Of a DNA stretch of 43,392 nt, positions 33,360 through 38,677 are shown one piece after another; positions within the stretch are counted from its first letter, which is position 1; each line of letters begins with the position of its first letter. Source of the stretch: a virus. The notes beneath the pieces were generated by a model. It did no database searches, was not told where the DNA came from, and was given only the letters and a program-made list of their open reading frames with translations. The stretch is taken from positions 1 to 43,392 of IMG/VR virus record IMGVR_UViG_3300020183_000153; one strand, given 5' to 3'. The translations under genes were made by a program, and so were the position numbers.

Positions 33360-33421
33360 ACTTTTAATTTTTAATTTAAACTAAAATTACATACTCCCAA
33401 CCAAATTTCCAAATTTATTTC
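33360..33421. repeat. 62-bp direct repeat, copy 2 (promoter and leader of gene B)
   Basis: Identical to 33056-33117. It begins directly next to the start codon of gene B. Confidence 0.9.
33381..33413 (-). promoter_or_regulatory. C-free early promoter of gene B
   Basis: Minus strand: TTTG (33413-33410), 20 nt, TAATTTTAG (33389-33381), the same as the promoter of gene A. Confidence 0.75.
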
Positions 33422-33453
33422 TTAAAAAATAAAAAAATATTTATTTGAGAAAA

Positions 33454-33486
33454 GTTGGATCGTTGGGAGTAAGTACGTAATCTTAG
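33454..33486 (+). promoter_or_regulatory. Divergent plus-strand promoter of the same early family
   Basis: Plus strand: GTTG (33454-33457), exactly 20 nt, TAATCTTAG (33478-33486). The spacer carries GTTGGGAGTA, the same string found in the promoter upstream of the 148-aa gene. It begins 7 nt after the end of the G-free segment and points away from it. Confidence 0.55.
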
Positions 33487-33492
33487 CTCTGA

Positions 33493-33911
33493 ATTAGAAC
33501 TAAAGCTCTTTAAAGGAATCGGGAAAGGATCAGGACTGCGGCCCTCAAGCTGGAAGCTTGCGTGGTACGAAGAAAAAAAGGTGAGGCTAAGGTGAGGCGT
33601 TGTAAAACTTTTAAGCGCTATTACCAATCAGCTTTAAGATAACTAAACAAACCTCTTATCTACCTTAGATTAACTGTACCGAACCTATCAGAAAAAGCAA
33701 GCTGGAAGGTTGCTTTAAAGCTTAAGCTGTACCACGAAAGGTTTAGAGACCTGTTCTAAGAATGTAAAGTATATAGCCTATTATACACCTAACTCGCCTT
33801 GCTACTTAATGCCGCTCTGGCAAGATCTAGAATACTTTATATCCTTGTATCTCCTTTAGTATATCGGCTATTAATATAGTATACATAAAAAAAGAGATAC
33901 CTTATGTATCC
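33493..33911 (+). ncRNA. Candidate structured non-coding RNA
   Basis: No ORF with a sensible start follows the divergent promoter on the plus strand. The region shows nested complementarity. TTAGAAC (33494-33500) pairs with GTTCTAA (33753-33759). CGTGGTAC (33561-33568) pairs with GTACCACG (33729-33736). CTAAGGT (33587-33593) pairs with ACCTTAG (33662-33668), with GAGG/CCTC inside it. Hairpin 33546-33560 (CAAGC, TGGAA, GCTTG) and hairpin 33694-33716 (AAAGCAA...TTGCTTT) share the apex C-TGGAA-G. AGGTGAGGC occurs twice in tandem (33580-33588, 33590-33598). The 3' end is unknown; I set it at the hairpin near 33896-33910. The pairings are found by eye and some may be chance. Confidence 0.4.
33887..33910 (-). 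terminator. Weak intrinsic terminator after the cysteine-peptidase-like gene
   Basis: On the minus strand GATAC, loop ATAAG, GTATC is followed by TCTTTTTTT. The stem is only 5 bp, so efficiency is doubtful. Confidence 0.4.
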
Positions 33912-33930
33912 CTTTCTCTCCTTGTATATA

Positions 33931-33947
33931 GTACAATGCAATTGTAC
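33931..33947. repeat. Palindrome GTACAAT-GCA-ATTGTAC, copy 1
   Basis: Perfect 7-bp arms around a 3-nt loop, directly after the stop codon of the gene at 33949-34395. Near-identical copies flank the gene at 40685-41026. Confidence 0.7.
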
Positions 33948-33948
33948 C

Positions 33949-34395
33949 CTAGTCTACCTTGAAGGCAATCTCAACCAGGGCCCTAGTCTTAGTTTCGTTC
34001 TTATTGTCCATAAGCACTCCATCCTTTAGCGTTAGAGCATGGCCTCTAGTAAGGATAACGTAAGTACCTTCTTGGTTTTCTTTTATAAAGGAGCTAAGAC
34101 GGAGCTGGCGAGGAATAGTATTACCGTATACCTTATATGTCTTAGATGGCGACTTAATTACACGTGTAACAGTTTTACCATTAATAGTAGTACCTTCGAC
34201 GAGCGCTTGTTCTAAATTAGATCTTTTTACGCCACTAGCCTCTCGACGGTTCATGCGAGTGGTTACCTCTTGATGGGCGGCGTCGTAATCCATTTCAAAG
34301 GCTGTAGCGATGGCATAAACGGTACAGTCGTTCTTTTCACCTGATGCGATGATTGAGTCAGCTCTTAACAGAGCCATCGAGTTGATCTTCTTCAT
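33949..34395 (-). CDS. Papain-like cysteine-peptidase-fold protein (candidate)
   Basis: A 148-residue protein. NDCTVYAIATAFEMDYDAAH places a cysteine (C24) at the start of a helix, as in papain-fold and C39-like peptidases. A histidine follows late (LTRGHALTLKDG, H119) with a downstream MDN that could supply the Asn/Asp. This D-C-T-V-x-A-I...GHA layout occurs in small phage proteins, as I recall, usually listed as hypothetical. Substrate unknown. The start overlaps the preceding gene by 38 nt; a promoter serves that gene, so the two are co-transcribed. Confidence 0.82.
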   Translation of the reverse strand: MKKINSMALLRADSIIASGEKNDCTVYAIATAFEMDYDAAHQEVTTRMNRREASGVKRSNLEQALVEGTTINGKTVTRVIKSPSKTYKVYGNTIPRQLRLSSFIKENQEGTYVILTRGHALTLKDGVLMDNKNETKTRALVEIAFKVD

Positions 34396-34591
34396 AATAT
34401 GTGTTAGGGTTTAAGTTTTGCGCCATTCGTTTTATCAGAGACCTATTCTCTTTGCTATCGTACTCCATCATCATATTCCTAGCTCTGCATAATCCATCAT
34501 ATTTAGGTACACGAGAAGAAACACGATGATACTCCATCCATTCATTCTGTTCAAGTCTTGTTGGGGGATAAACGGTTGATTTGATTTTCAT
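34358..34591 (-). CDS. Small hypothetical early protein
   Basis: A 77-residue charged protein (PPTRLEQNEWMEYHRVSSRV; CRARNMMMEYDSKENRSLIK), ending in an acidic stretch. No motif is recognised. It has its own early promoter (34611-34643) and the standard AAAAATCAAAGTT leader just before the ATG, which fixes the start. Its last 38 nt overlap the start of the cysteine-peptidase-like gene in another frame, a longer overlap than elsewhere in the window. Confidence 0.8.
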   Translation of the reverse strand: MKIKSTVYPPTRLEQNEWMEYHRVSSRVPKYDGLCRARNMMMEYDSKENRSLIKRMAQNLNPNTYYEEDQLDGSVKS

Positions 34592-34610
34592 AACTTTGAT
34601 TTTTAATGAA

Positions 34611-34643
34611 CGAAAGGTAAGGACTTTTATCTATGATAGCAAC
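34611..34643 (-). promoter_or_regulatory. Early promoter of the 77-aa gene
   Basis: Minus strand: GTTG, 20 nt, TACCTTTCG (34619-34611), a slightly divergent -7 box with exact spacing. Confidence 0.7.
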
Positions 34644-34651
34644 TTTTTTTT

Positions 34652-34678
34652 AAAAAAAAAGCCCCCGAAGGGGCTTCA
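34652..34678 (-). terminator. Intrinsic terminator after the DUF932-like gene
   Basis: On the minus strand GAAGCCCC, loop TTCG, GGGGCTTTTTTTTT: a GC-rich stem with a stable tetraloop and nine T. It lies just after the stop at 34687. Confidence 0.88.
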
Positions 34679-34686
34679 AACCAACC

Positions 34687-35496
34687 CTATGCAAACTGCA
34701 TTCCGAGTTCCCAGATAGCTTGGTTAACCTCTATATCTTTCTGAATGTTTCGTATTGACTTAGCCTTACGCGACTTACCTTGCCTATTAGTAAAGTCATA
34801 CCCGCCCTTGATCACTCCTTCTTGGATACGATTCATTACCACCCACAAACTATCTCCTACGTCTTGCTGACGGCGAGGAACTAAAAAGCTAGCCAGCTCT
34901 TCTTCAGTAGGTACTCGATCGGTATAGCTTCGAAGGGCGATAGCCTGCCTAGCAAACTCTCTCTGCTGCTCGGCTGTCAACGTAATCATGTTGTACTGAT
35001 TGATCTTACCAACTAGCTCAGGTAAACGTTCCATAGCAGTATTCATAGTCTGCTGTAATTGCTCAAACGAATAACCTGAGTGACGGATATTAAATGATCC
35101 CATATCAGTATCCTTAATCACTAGACCGTTAGTACAAACTAAACGGAAGATACCCAGCTCGAATTTAAAGCTACCTACCCCGGCGTGATTATTCATCACC
35201 ACGACGTTTATATAGCTCTCTACATTACCTTCGGTATCTTGAATAAAGACTTCTGGATGAAAGAACTTGATGACGTGGCTACCGAACTCACGGTTAACTG
35301 ACGTACGTGACCGATTTGACTTAGCCATGTTTACTCTCCATCCTAAGCGATCCATATCTTCGATGATACGGCTTGTTGGGAGGAAAGAATACTTAGCTGA
35401 AAGTCCAGGACGAGGAGTAGCAGCAAATGCTTGCGGTGCTTCTTGTCTAATCTGCTCGATCGTTAGAGCAGTCATAGGTAATGAATTTCTTGGCAT
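34687..35496 (-). CDS. DUF932-like phage/plasmid protein
   Basis: A 269-residue protein. The central GSHVIKFFHPE, INVVVMNNHAGVGSFKFELG, and FRLVCTNGLVIKD blocks are the pattern of DUF932, a family common in phages and plasmids and of unknown function. A helical region (LPELVGKINQYNMITLTAEQ) and a C-terminal part with IQEGVIKGGYDF and GKSRKAKSIRNI follow, as usual in the family. It has an early promoter and a strong terminator of its own, so it is a monocistronic early gene. Confidence 0.9.
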   Translation of the reverse strand: MPRNSLPMTALTIEQIRQEAPQAFAATPRPGLSAKYSFLPTSRIIEDMDRLGWRVNMAKSNRSRTSVNREFGSHVIKFFHPEVFIQDTEGNVESYINVVVMNNHAGVGSFKFELGIFRLVCTNGLVIKDTDMGSFNIRHSGYSFEQLQQTMNTAMERLPELVGKINQYNMITLTAEQQREFARQAIALRSYTDRVPTEEELASFLVPRRQQDVGDSLWVVMNRIQEGVIKGGYDFTNRQGKSRKAKSIRNIQKDIEVNQAIWELGMQFA

Positions 35497-35518
35497 AACT
35501 TTGATTTTTTTGTTTGCA

Positions 35519-35551
35519 CTAAAAATAAGTACTTCGAACTAATCTATCAAC
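35519..35551 (-). promoter_or_regulatory. Early promoter of the DUF932-like gene
   Basis: Minus strand: GTTG, 20 nt, TATTTTTAG (35527-35519), exact spacing. Confidence 0.75.
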
Positions 35552-35575
35552 TTTTTCTACTAAAATTTTATGTTT

Positions 35576-35594
35576 ATTGAGAATCAATGAGTTA
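35576..35594 (-). repeat. Upstream palindromic element, copy 1
   Basis: ATTGAGAATCAATGAGTTA on the plus strand, with arms ATTGA/TCAAT. It starts 24 nt upstream of the -33 box of the DUF932-like gene. Further copies lie at 37057 and 38030. Confidence 0.7.
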
Positions 35595-35603
35595 TAGATT
35601 CCT

Positions 35604-35951
35604 TTATTCAAACTGAACTTCTACACTAATATAATACTGGCCTATGTTCTTACTTACAAAGCCTGGACTACAAGAACACATATTGCATCCACACTTCTGT
35701 CTCCATCCCCATTTCTCACCTGCTACATGCTTATATACCTCAGGATACTTCTTTGAAAGCTTTTCCATGATAGCCGGTATCACTTCTTTCTTCCAGATAC
35801 TGTGCGGTCGGTTACGTCTATTAAAAAGGTTCTCACCTACGGTTTCACCTGTAGGCCAAATATAGAGCTTATTATTGAGCTTATAAGGCTCATTCTTACG
35901 ATCGGACCAGGATTCGGTCCGTGCTACAAGATGTGTGATTTTAAATTTCAT
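35604..35951 (-). CDS. Cys-rich early protein
   Basis: The open frame extends to 36011, but the standard leader AAAAATCAAAGTTATG ends at 35951. I therefore start there: MKFKITHLVARTESWSDRKN, 115 residues. A cysteine cluster (QKCGCNMCSCSPGF, near residues 87-98) could bind a metal or a cluster; the end is beta-like (QYYISVEVQFE). The upstream segment 35971-35997 holds the near-palindrome GATACAATAT...ATATTGATAC, likely an operator or part of a promoter. Family unknown. Confidence 0.78.
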   Translation of the reverse strand: MKFKITHLVARTESWSDRKNEPYKLNNKLYIWPTGETVGENLFNRRNRPHSIWKKEVIPAIMEKLSKKYPEVYKHVAGEKWGWRQKCGCNMCSCSPGFVSKNIGQYYISVEVQFE

Positions 35952-36000
35952 AACTTTGATTTTTAATTTTGTATCAATATAACAATGATATTGTATCCTG

Positions 36001-36114
36001 TTAAGCTTCATTTAACCTATAAATCCTCACTAGGTGATTATAGTGATTAAGAGCGGTCTCATAGTCGATAGCCCATATCCAATACTCGTTAAATTTGAAT
36101 GCTGTTGTTTCCAT
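36001..36114 (-). CDS. Tiny early protein of 37 residues
   Basis: Read directly: ATG 36114, TAA 36001-36003, product METTAFKFNEYWIWAIDYET then ALNHYNHLVRIYRLNEA. It is Tyr/Trp-rich and fills the space between the Cys-rich gene and the 79-aa gene. The leader (CTAAAATTAAAAGCC) resembles that of other early genes, although the promoter boxes before it are poor matches (TAACTTCTG with GTAG at 20 nt). No family is recognised. The short length keeps confidence moderate. Confidence 0.55.
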   Translation of the reverse strand: METTAFKFNEYWIWAIDYETALNHYNHLVRIYRLNEA

Positions 36115-36140
36115 GGCTTTTAATTTTAGACAGAAGTTAG

Positions 36141-36160
36141 GGTAGTTCTTTCGAACTACC
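36141..36160 (-). terminator. Hairpin directly after the 79-aa gene
   Basis: GGTAGTTC, loop GAAA, GAACTACC on the minus strand: 8 perfect base pairs with a GNRA-type loop, starting at the stop codon. No T run follows, so it may act as a processing or attenuation site instead of a simple terminator. Confidence 0.45.
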
Positions 36161-36399
36161 TACTTAGTCCTATCATAAAATAATTCCCATGGATTACTGA
36201 AACTATGTTCTACCTTTGCTGCATTTAGTATGGACCACATATCACATATAATACCGTACTGAAGGAACGATACACCTTCGGACTTTTTAAGGGCGTCCTC
36301 TACTATAGAAGCAGTATTAGGGTAATCAACTTTGTACTGAGCAATAGCTTTCAGTAACTCTGGCTTGGCTCTCTCGAGCAGATTTTGTTGAGGTTTCAT
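36160..36399 (-). CDS. Small hypothetical early protein
   Basis: A 79-residue helical protein (QNLLERAKPELLKAIAQYKV; ASIVEDALKKSEGVSFLQYG; ending PWELFYDRTK). It has an exact early promoter (36421-36453) with the CCAGTCTGG spacer and the standard leader, so the start is well supported. No domain is recognised. It is followed by a GNRA-loop hairpin and then the 37-aa gene, which may be expressed by readthrough. Confidence 0.8.
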   Translation of the reverse strand: MKPQQNLLERAKPELLKAIAQYKVDYPNTASIVEDALKKSEGVSFLQYGIICDMWSILNAAKVEHSFSNPWELFYDRTK

Positions 36400-36420
36400 A
36401 CTTTGATTTTTAATTTATAC

Positions 36421-36453
36421 CTAAATATACGAATTAATTTCCAGACTGGCAAC
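36421..36453 (-). promoter_or_regulatory. Early promoter of the 79-aa gene
   Basis: Minus strand: GTTG, 20 nt, TATATTTAG (36429-36421). The spacer begins CCAGTCTGG. Confidence 0.78.
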
Positions 36454-36461
36454 TTTTTCTA

Positions 36462-36488
36462 GTAAAATAAGGGGGGATTGCTCCCCCC
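36462..36488 (-). terminator. Intrinsic terminator after the 153-aa gene
   Basis: On the minus strand GGGGGG, loop AGCAAT, CCCCCC is followed by TTATTTTA. A strong stem with a short, broken T run. Confidence 0.75.
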
Positions 36489-36504
36489 AACACTAGCCCA
36501 ACAT

Positions 36505-36966
36505 CTACGCAGTCGTCAAAGAGTTCATTAACTCTGACATTACTTCTTTACGAATCTTTTCTTTTAAAGCTGTAATAATTACGTCAAAGGTCGGTTCATT
36601 ACTGAATAGCTTAGGCTGAATAACTTTAAGGTACTGTTGAGCTGGCGCTTTAGCTCTTCTCCTAGACTTCTGTTTTTTGTTAGCGCTACAGCCGTTCTGG
36701 TATGTATTAATATGCTTAAGAACCGTAGAAGGACGGAGTCCGACCATCTTAGCTGTTATGCAATATTCCCCTCTCTTATTAGGATTAACCTGAATTGCTC
36801 CTAGATTCCTAAGTACAGTAGAGAAGGTGTTCGAAATTTTGAAACGAGTAGAATACTCTTTTCCGTCGAATCTGCGAAATTCTCTTGTGGATAATTCGCT
36901 ACGCATACTGTCTAATGCGCTGGCAAGTTTTGTAAGTACTGCCCCACTTGTAGATGCTTTTGGCAT
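36505..36966 (-). CDS. Basic early protein, possible DNA-binding
   Basis: A 153-residue protein. Residues about 28-90 (RRFDGKEYSTRFKISNTFST; TVLRNLGAIQVNPNKRGEYC; AKMVGLRPSTVLKHI) look like a winged-helix-type unit. A very basic stretch (SANKKQKSRRRAKAPAQQY) and a C-terminal helix (IITALKEKIRKEVMSELMNS) follow. DNA binding is inferred from the charge and layout. It has its own promoter and strong terminator. A palindromic element lies 22 nt upstream of the -33 box. Confidence 0.8.
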   Translation of the reverse strand: MPKASTSGAVLTKLASALDSMRSELSTREFRRFDGKEYSTRFKISNTFSTVLRNLGAIQVNPNKRGEYCITAKMVGLRPSTVLKHINTYQNGCSANKKQKSRRRAKAPAQQYLKVIQPKLFSNEPTFDVIITALKEKIRKEVMSELMNSLTTA

Positions 36967-37001
36967 AACTTTAATTTTTATTTAATAATTAAATTAACGG
37001 A

Positions 37002-37034
37002 CTAAAGATAACGACTTTAAACCAAACCAACAAC
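37002..37034 (-). promoter_or_regulatory. Early promoter of the 153-aa gene
   Basis: Minus strand: GTTG, 20 nt, TATCTTTAG (37010-37002), exact spacing. Confidence 0.78.
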
Positions 37035-37056
37035 TTTTTAACGATATTTTTTTATT

Positions 37057-37075
37057 ATTGAGAATCAATGAGTTA
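37057..37075 (-). repeat. Upstream palindromic element, copy 2
   Basis: ATTGAGAATCAATGAGTTA, identical to copies at 35576 and 38030. It starts 22 nt upstream of the -33 box at 37034, and its last three bases are the stop codon of the caspase-like gene. Confidence 0.7.
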
Positions 37076-37609
37076 CAGAACTAAGTATAATCGTTCGGAG
37101 TTATACCTAGCAACTACGTTAGTCTCAGCCAAAGTCTCGTAAGTATTCATCATACGATGATAAGCATGGTATAGGTCACGGTTCATTCCCTCACCAAGTA
37201 CTTGGGCGAAAACATTATTAGATTCATCTACTACCGTTCGAGGAACGTTAGGTAACCCCATCATTAACGCTTCTCCGACCTCTGATACAAACATTCCGCT
37301 GTACAACCCTTTAAGGCCGTAATAGTTTACAAACTTATCAGCATTACACCAAATAAATACGCACTCTCTGTCTTCAAACAAAGGTACAGTATTATAATCG
37401 ACAATAAAACTTCCATCAAACTTATCTACTGAAAGTAGGCCCAAAGGCGTTCCATGACCACACATAATAATACGATCATGAGACTTAATCAGTTTATTTA
37501 CCTCTTTCCTTGTACCCATAGTAATGAGAGTATACTCAGGCAAGGAGCTATAAATAGCTCTCAAGAAATCAGTAGAACGATCATCAGGATGGATAATAAG
37601 TGTTTTCAT
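37073..37609 (-). CDS. Candidate clan CD (caspase/CHAT-like) cysteine peptidase
   Basis: A 178-residue protein from ATG 37609 (MKTLIIHPDDRSTDFL). The longer frame to 37633 runs through the previous gene's terminator, so I reject it. The sequence alternates strand and helix as in a caspase-like fold. RIIMCGHGTPLGLL puts a histidine (H52) in the HG motif, and CVFIWCNADKF puts a cysteine (C88) after the next hydrophobic strand, the His-Cys dyad of clan CD. A later SGMFVSEVGEALMMG region fits a substrate-groove helix. The fold assignment is from motif and order only; the enzyme may be inactive or have another function. Confidence 0.82.
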   Translation of the reverse strand: MKTLIIHPDDRSTDFLRAIYSSLPEYTLITMGTRKEVNKLIKSHDRIIMCGHGTPLGLLSVDKFDGSFIVDYNTVPLFEDRECVFIWCNADKFVNYYGLKGLYSGMFVSEVGEALMMGLPNVPRTVVDESNNVFAQVLGEGMNRDLYHAYHRMMNTYETLAETNVVARYNSERLYLVL

Positions 37610-37615
37610 AATAGA

Positions 37616-37641
37616 TTTAAAGAAGGGCCCCAAAGGGGCCT
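37616..37641 (-). terminator. Intrinsic terminator after the 101-aa gene
   Basis: On the minus strand GGCCCC, loop TTT, GGGGCC is followed by CTTCTTTAAA. Good stem, weak T run. Confidence 0.6.
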
Positions 37642-37647
37642 GTCATA

Positions 37648-37953
37648 TTACACTACTTCGTATTTTGTTTTATTAACAGTCAACTCGAAAATAGTTTCGA
37701 TATTAACTGTCCTCCAAGCTTTATCAGGATTCTTAGGATCCTTCTTAGCAAGTTGTAAATCATAAACCGGGATTAAACCTTTTGACTTAAAGTCATACTT
37801 AGCACCTACTCCCTTTACTCCTCTACCTGTACCTTTGATTGAATTCATCAACCTAGTACTACCGTCCTTTTTGATAAAAGAAACAGAGTAGATAGTTCCG
37901 TTAGCGAGGTTTGAGATCATTTGCTCGATCTCTGAGCGATTAATTGTTGCCAT
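37648..37953 (-). CDS. Conserved small early phage protein, unknown function
   Basis: The frame is open to 38004, but the promoter and standard leader (AAAATCAAAGCT) place the start at ATG 37953: MATINRSEIEQMISNL, 101 residues. The body has an SH3-like strand pattern (IYSVSFIKKDGSTRLMNSIK; VGAKYDFKSKGLIPVYDLQL; WRTVNIETIFELTVNKTKYE). The IPVYDLQL...WRxVNIxTI block is one I recall from many small phage proteins of unknown role. A palindromic element lies 24 nt upstream of its -33 box. Confidence 0.85.
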   Translation of the reverse strand: MATINRSEIEQMISNLANGTIYSVSFIKKDGSTRLMNSIKGTGRGVKGVGAKYDFKSKGLIPVYDLQLAKKDPKNPDKAWRTVNIETIFELTVNKTKYEVV

Positions 37954-37972
37954 AGCTTTGATTTTTAATACA

Positions 37973-38005
37973 CTAAAGATAAGTGATTTTTTCCAGACTA
38001 GCAAC
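37973..38005 (-). promoter_or_regulatory. Early promoter of the 101-aa gene
   Basis: Minus strand: GTTG, 20 nt, TATCTTTAG (37981-37973), exact spacing. The spacer begins CTAGTCTGG. Confidence 0.78.
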
Positions 38006-38029
38006 TATTTCTACTAAAATTTTATATCT

Positions 38030-38048
38030 ATTGAGAATCAATGAGTTA
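38030..38048 (-). repeat. Upstream palindromic element, copy 3
   Basis: ATTGAGAATCAATGAGTTA, starting 24 nt upstream of the -33 box at 38005, the same distance as for copy 1. The flanking CTACTAAAATTTTAT is also shared with copy 1. Confidence 0.7.
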
Positions 38049-38102
38049 TAGAGTACCGGAAAATTCGAGAAAAAAATTCATTTAATTAAATCTATCCAAC
38101 AT

Positions 38103-38132
38103 AAAAAAGGACCGGCGTAGAAACACCAGTCC
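38103..38132 (-). terminator. Intrinsic terminator after the HTH regulator
   Basis: On the minus strand GGACTGGTG, loop TTTCTA, CGCCGGTCC (two G-T pairs) is followed by TTTTTT. Confidence 0.82.
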
Positions 38133-38159
38133 GTATTAAAAATCAAAAGTACGAAAACC

Positions 38160-38384
38160 TTAAGCAACTACCTCTGACAGGCGTTGCAAGTTTGTTTGAC
38201 GATCTTTTACAAGACGATAAGCCTTGTTTACGATGGAGTCGTTGTTGCGGAGGCCACGTAGAGTTTTAGATACCATTGATTGAGTGTAACCTGTTTCTTC
38301 CGCGATGCGAGCTACGTCACCACGGCGTTTTGCTTCGGTGTAGGTTACGATTTTAAACACCGGGTTTAGTTTTTGGAAAGCCAT
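38160..38384 (-). CDS. Small helix-turn-helix transcription regulator
   Basis: A 74-residue protein with a clear HTH: RGDVARIAEETGYTQSMVSK then TLRGLRNNDSIVNKAYRLV, residues 21-60. The second helix (TQSMVSKTLRG) is the likely DNA-recognition helix. The size matches Cro-type repressors or phage activators. It is a natural candidate to bind the palindromes in the early promoters (CCAGTCTGG or ATTGAGAATCAAT), though nothing in the sequence shows which. It is monocistronic, with a terminator at 38103-38132; the promoter before it is only a weak match to the early family. Confidence 0.88.
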   Translation of the reverse strand: MAFQKLNPVFKIVTYTEAKRRGDVARIAEETGYTQSMVSKTLRGLRNNDSIVNKAYRLVKDRQTNLQRLSEVVA

Positions 38385-38455
38385 GTTGTTTGATTTTATT
38401 TGTTTTAGTTTCTTTTATATATAAAGAATATAACAAATATCTATCAAAAAACCAA

Positions 38456-38677
38456 CTAACCTAAAAACTTTTTTAAATGATAAATTAAAGAACTTCCTTT
38501 CCGGGTCCTGACATTATATACTTGGGAGGCGATTCGATAGTATGCCTCTAGGGTAATATCATACTTAACAAACCGCTCCCAGTATAATTTTTCAAGAAGG
38601 CTCTCTAGTTCTTTAGTTTTAAGTCTACAGAGCTTTATTCTTTCTTCAAGATAAGTTACTTTATCGTCTAGATTCAT
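38456..38677 (-). CDS. Small helical protein
   Basis: A 73-residue protein. The first half is a clear coiled coil (VTYLEERIKLCRLKTKELES; LLEKLYWERF) and the second half a basic helix region (YNVRTRKGSSLIYHLKKFLG). It starts within the stop of the 77-aa gene upstream (ATGA), so the two are translationally coupled. No family is recognised, and a multimerising accessory role is only a guess. Confidence 0.75.
   Translation of the reverse strand: MNLDDKVTYLEERIKLCRLKTKELESLLEKLYWERFVKYDITLEAYYRIASQVYNVRTRKGSSLIYHLKKFLG

Larger units (their letters stand above)
32562..33446. other. 885-nt segment with no G on the plus strand (no C on the coding strand)
   Basis: I scanned every base: the last plus-strand G on the left is at 32561 and the next is at 33447. 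All 885 positions between are A, C or T. The segment contains two complete genes (32638-33054 and 33111-33359), their promoters and leaders, the intergenic regions and about 75 nt after the last stop. The depletion therefore belongs to a DNA or RNA strand and is not only a matter of codon choice. C is still common on the plus strand, so it is not simply AT-rich. Confidence 0.97.

Noticed and set aside
32562-33446. Diversity-generating retroelement or simple low-complexity DNA as the cause of the G-free run
   Set aside because: No reverse transcriptase or template repeat is visible in the window, both frames are intact and varied, and C is frequent on the plus strand, so it is neither a DGR target of the usual A-directed kind nor simple repeat DNA.
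33415-33627. 70-aa minus-strand ORF overlapping the promoter of gene B and the candidate RNA
   Set aside because: It has no leader or promoter, ends inside the 62-bp repeat and runs antisense to the possible structured RNA; its composition does not look like a folded protein.
33493-33911. tRNA or tmRNA in the structured region
   Set aside because: I could find no cloverleaf, no T-loop GGTTCGA string and no CCA end, so it is left as an unclassified RNA candidate.
37609-37633. N-terminal extension of the caspase-like gene (MGPFFKSI...)
   Set aside because: It would be translated from the terminator hairpin of the preceding gene; ATG 37609 is the natural start.
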